A DNA stretch of 64,000 nucleotides from Hydractinia symbiolongicarpus (Eukaryota > Cnidaria > Hydrozoa > Anthoathecata > Hydractiniidae), in contig NC_079883.1 of the NCBI RefSeq assembly GCF_029227915.1, forward strand, positions 29,514,001 to 29,578,000. Reading direction: 5' to 3'. Below are positions 62,178-64,000 of the stretch, piece by piece (the stretch's first letter is position 1; each line of letters opens with the position of its first letter). A model generated the notes under the pieces. It was not told the DNA's origin. It searched no databases and saw only the letters and a program-made list of their open reading frames with translations. The position numbers and the translations under genes are program-made.

Positions 62178-64000
62178 ACTGTGGGACCAATCCAAGCCGT
62201 TAGTTCGCGCTGAAGAAATAGAGACAGTTTAAAAAACTACATTTCATTGACTTTCTAACGGTGTCAATCCGTTTGAGTTAGAACGGTTGCGTCACATATT
62301 CGTACCAACATGTATTTAGTGATTTTTTTCCGATATTACCAAGTTGTATCGCTTTTAACAGTGAAACGATTGACTCTGGGAATTAATTGAACTGATTCTA
62401 GACTGTGACCTTATAAATGTGATGAATGAGCCAATTGGACTGCATGAAGTAACATTCTTCTTAAATCGACATGATTGCTGGAATTCAGCGATTACAATAG
62501 GCTCTGTGGTAGCGTTTTATATAAAAATTTAGATAAATAAGTCTTTTTTTACTGTAGGACCAATCCTGGCCGTTAGCACGCACTGAAGAAATAGAGACAT
62601 TCCCAAAAACTTCATTTCATTGACTTCTTGGCAGTATCAATCCGTTTGAGTTACAACGGTTGCGTCACATATTCGTACCAACCTGTATTTAGTGATATCT
62701 TTCCGATATTACTAAGTTATATTGCTTTTAACAGTGAAACGATTGACTGTGGAACTTAATTGAACTAACTTTAGACTGTGACCTTATAAATGTGATAAGT
62801 GAGCCAACTGGAACCAAGAAGTAACATTCTTCTTAATTTTACATGATTGCTGGAACTCAGCGTTTACACTGGGCGCTGTTGTAGCACTTTATTTAAAAAT
62901 TTAAATAAAAAGGTCATTTTTTACTGTGGGACCAATCCTAGCCGTTATCGCGCGCTGAAGAAATAGCGACAGCTTCAAAAACTACCTCTCATTGACTTTC
63001 TAACGGCATCAATCCATTTGAGTTACAACGGTTGCGTCACATATTCGAACCAACATGTATTTAGCGATAGTATTCTGATGTTGCTAGGTTGCATCGCCTT
63101 TAACAGTGAAGCGTTGGACTGTGAGACTTAATTGAACTGATTCTGGACTGTGACCTTGTAAACGCGATAAATGAGCCAATTGGGCTCCAAGGAATATCAT
63201 TCTTCTTAATTCGACATGATTTCTGGAATTCAGCGAGTACACTAGGCTCTGTGGTAGTGCTTTATTAAAAAATTTAGATAAATAAGTCTTTTTTACTGTG
63301 GGACTAATCCTGGTCGTTAGCACGCGCTGAAGAAATAGAGCCATTCTCAAAAACTACATTTCATCGACTTCTTGGCGGTATCAATCCGTTTGAGTTACAA
63401 CGGTTACGTCACATATTCGTACCAACATGTATTTAGCGATAGTATTCTGATATTACTAGGTTGCATCGCCTTTAACAGTGAAACGATTGACTGTGGGACT
63501 TAATTGAACTGATTTTGGACTTTGACCTTATTATTGTGACAAATGAGCCAGTTTAACTACAAGAAGTAACATTCTTCTTAATTTGACTTGATTGCTGGAA
63601 CTCAGCGATTGCTCTGGGCGCTGTGGTAGAGTTTTATTTAAAAAAAGTTAAATAAGTCATTTCTTACTGTGGGACCAATCCCAGCCGTTATCGCGCGCTG
63701 AAGAAATAGCGACAGTTTCAAAAACTACATTTCATTGACTTTCTAACGGTATCAATCCTTTGAGTTACAACGGTTGCGCGAAATATTCGTCCCCACATGT
63801 ATTCAGCGATAATATTTGGATATTACTAGGTTGCATCGCTTTTAACAGTGAAACGTTTGACTGTGGGACTTAATTGAACTGATTTTGGACTTTCACCTTA
63901 TAAATGTGATAAATGAGCCAGTTTAATTACAGGAAGTAACATTCTTCCTAATTTGACTTGATTGCTGGAACTCAGCGATAGCACTAGGCGCTGTGGTAGA
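62178..64000. repeat. Array block 14: E-F-I-B-G copy at right edge
   Basis: This segment repeats 59379-61201 at a constant offset of 2799 bp, and I saw no differing base in the stretches I compared, including rare marks such as ACTGTAGGACC, AACGGCATCAATCC, AAACGCGATAAATG and CGATAATATTTGG. It is the most similar long pair in the window, which suggests the youngest duplication or an assembly repeat. It is cut off by the end of the window. Confidence 0.85.

Larger units (their letters stand above)
1350..64000. repeat. Head-to-tail satellite array, about 372-bp monomer
   Basis: About 168 monomers follow one another in one orientation. The conserved word GAGTTACAACGG recurs at 1449, 1822, 2195, then (as variants or exactly) 2568, 2940, 3313, 3686, 4058 and 4432, with spacings of 372-374, and the same holds to the right edge apart from three phase breaks. 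Each monomer contains, in order from ACTGTGGGA: a CpG-bearing segment around CCGTTAGTTCGCGCTGAAG, the CCGTT...AACGG box, CGTCACATATTCG, ATGTATTTAGCGATA, a TTGCATCGC word, an ACAGTGAAACG dyad, a second ACTGTGGGA, TAATTGAACTGA, ATAAATG, an AAGAAGTAACATTCTTCTT-like hairpin, GATTGCTGGAACTCAGCG, GGGCGCTGTGG and an AT-rich tract. No transposon, inverted copy or unique insert was seen. The array continues past the window. Confidence 0.97.

Noticed and set aside
1350-64000. CRISPR array or other prokaryotic repeat system
   Set aside because: The repeat is 372 bp with no spacers, no cas-like genes are present, and neighbouring units differ gradually, as in satellites.
1350-64000. CENP-B box (TTCGNNNNANNCGGG pattern)
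   Set aside because: TTCGTACCAAC in the monomer fits the first half of the pattern but the CGGG end is absent on either strand in every type I checked.
1350-64000. Tandem gene cluster (rDNA, 5S, histone, snRNA)
   Set aside because: No 5S internal boxes, rRNA core words or histone reading frames were seen in the monomer, and there is no coding potential shared by the types.
1-64000. Telomere repeat or subtelomere signature
   Set aside because: No run of TTAGGG, TTAGG or similar short G-rich repeat is visible on either strand.

Overview
The window looks like eukaryotic, AT-rich, non-coding DNA. It has about 1.35 kb of ordinary-looking flank (1-1349), followed by one uninterrupted head-to-tail satellite array that runs from 1350 to the end of the window and probably beyond. 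I found no protein-coding gene. The evidence for a eukaryote is the tandem satellite with higher-order structure and a Pol III-type tRNA-like element in the flank. I do not recognise the satellite family and cannot name the species.

Flank (1-1349): an imperfect two-copy tandem repeat of about 120 bp (73-304), an AT dinucleotide run (646-669), a 68-nt tRNA-like sequence (673-740) with intact acceptor and T arms but no normal anticodon loop, a T6 run that could end a Pol III transcript (793-798), featureless AT-rich DNA, and a pyrimidine-rich degenerate TGCCT tract (about 1118-1322). The satellite starts about 28 bp after that tract.

Array (1350-64000): about 168 monomers of 371-373 bp, all in the same orientation, with no transposon or unique insert seen. 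I sorted monomers by eye into types named here A, B (with a variant B'), C, D, E, F, G, H (with H'), I and J, using diagnostic bases just downstream of a shared conserved box. Every type recurs. The commonest order is B-C-D-E, extended to A-B-C-D-E(-F-B'). Blocks of this order have been duplicated as units of 2, 3, 4, 5, 7, 8, 9 and 10 monomers, with offsets of about 744, 1118, 1474-1491, 1860, 2607, 2971, 3350 and 3718-3723 bp. The array is therefore a patchwork of short local higher-order repeats, not one uniform repeat. The monomer types are zoned: A is missing from about 24.3-37.6 kb, E from about 29.9-46.9 kb, H appears only to the right of about 18.6 kb and J only to the right of about 54.0 kb.

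Three junctions break the 372-bp phase (near 15365, 54682 and 62146-62169). The last carries 24 bp of filler and precedes a second copy of the 59371-61201 segment in which I saw no differences. Each monomer carries several dyad elements (an 18-of-20 dyad centred on AAACGTTT, CCGTT...AACGG, AAGAAG...CTTCTT, and an AT-rich palindrome in some types). These could be protein-binding or hairpin-forming sites. A centromeric or pericentromeric role is plausible from the architecture but is inference only. Letter types and block edges were assigned by eye; expect errors of a few tens of bases at block edges.
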